Source of the DNA: Archangium violaceum
GTDB taxonomy: Bacteria > Myxococcota > Myxococcia > Myxococcales > Myxococcaceae
Assembly: GCF_016887565.1 (NCBI RefSeq)
Contig: NZ_CP069396.1
Span: 5,190,001 to 5,254,000 of the forward strand
Reading direction: 5' to 3'
Length of the DNA stretch: 64,000 nucleotides
Shown: positions 63,677 through 64,000 of the stretch, piece by piece
Numbering within the stretch: position 1 is the stretch's first letter
How the letters are laid out: each line of letters starts with the position of its first letter
The notes under the pieces: model-generated
The model's input: only the letters and a program-made list of their open reading frames with translations
The model's database searches: none
Told to the model about the DNA's origin: nothing
Position numbers and translations under genes: made by a program

Positions 63677-64000
63677 ATGTCCCATGTGGGCCGTCACTGG
63701 CTGCTGGAGCGATTGGACTCCATGCTCTCGGAGCCCCTGCGGAATTCAGCGCCCACGGACCTCATCCGTCACCGGATCATGGTGGGTGCTGCCTGCTTCC
63801 TGACGCTGATCAACGTGGTGTTCGTGCTGCGTTCCATCTCCACGAACGCCCTCCCGCTCGGGAGCATCATCGCCGGCCTGGGCTACCTGGGGACGCTGTT
63901 GCTGGCACGCGGGGCTCGCACTCCCTCCCTACCGGCCATGGTGCTGTTGGTGACCCTGGGTATCGGGCACGTGTCCTCCGTCTTCGTGAACCCGAATCCC
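63677..64000 (+). CDS. N-terminal membrane part of an unidentified protein (cut by window edge)
   Basis: The first 108 codons start at ATG 63677 (MSHVGRHWLLERLDSMLSEP). After a short cytoplasmic segment with an IRHRIM motif come at least three hydrophobic helices (MVGAACFLTLINVVFVLRSI, LGSIIAGLGYLGTLLLARGA, LPAMVLLVTLGIGHVSSVFV). This resembles the multi-helix N-terminal sensor of membrane histidine kinases common in this group, but the catalytic part is outside the window. That identification is a guess. Confidence 0.6.
   Translation, partial: MSHVGRHWLLERLDSMLSEPLRNSAPTDLIRHRIMVGAACFLTLINVVFVLRSISTNALPLGSIIAGLGYLGTLLLARGARTPSLPAMVLLVTLGIGHVSSVFVNPNP

Overview
The window is high-GC DNA from a myxobacterium, most likely suborder Cystobacterineae (Archangium/Cystobacter/Myxococcus type). 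Markers include a RomR polarity protein, an EncC-type encapsulin cargo ending in LTVGSLRR, MYXO-CTERM sorting tails, DUF2381 and DUF4388 proteins, a Myxococcus-type LexA box and many hybrid kinases. As I recall the Myxococcus xanthus genome, groEL2, encC and romR also lie close together there.

Layout. 1-14500 is an accessory region. It holds two copies of a beta-barrel-like protein plus lipoprotein pair. The right copy is followed by a small gene, giving the order barrel, lipoprotein with a nuclease-like C-terminus, immunity candidate; this resembles the SitB-SitA-SitI toxins that myxobacteria pass on by outer-membrane exchange. Between the copies sit an HEAAH protein, one IS21-family element inserted inside another, and a DUF2381 stump. 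On the right are a solute-binding-protein remnant, an IS3 remnant and an ISL3 element. A selenocysteine tRNA (14984-15079) closes this region.

15126-45023 is mainly core genome: a TPR metallopeptidase, a lone receiver, groEL with a CIRCE operator, a hybrid kinase, encC, a REC-GGDEF protein, a CheW-like protein plus romR, valS with a long charged tail, nadC, a phosphatase, a thioesterase, glpX, an SRPBCC protein, an ADP-ribosylglycohydrolase homologue, eno-surE-nlpD-like, several secreted or outer-membrane proteins, lexA with its operator, and a large hybrid kinase that overlaps a second kinase at 45020.

46904-58643 encodes envelope proteins. A FecR-domain protein is followed by a probable c-di-GMP-I (GEMM) riboswitch and then four co-directional genes: a beta-propeller-like protein with a sorting-type tail, an Ig-like repeat protein, a 1,198-residue outer-membrane barrel and a MYXO-CTERM protein. 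58656-64000 carries a receiver-DUF4388 protein, a VOC protein, a protein with two perfect MshEN c-di-GMP motifs, an outer-membrane protein and the start of a membrane protein.

Two themes recur. Cyclic-di-GMP signalling appears as a diguanylate cyclase with an I-site, a riboswitch, an MshEN protein and a degenerate GGDEF domain. Cell-surface and polarity functions appear as RomR/CheW, the toxin cassettes and the sorted surface proteins. All functional names are read from sequence motifs and family memory; no database search was run.
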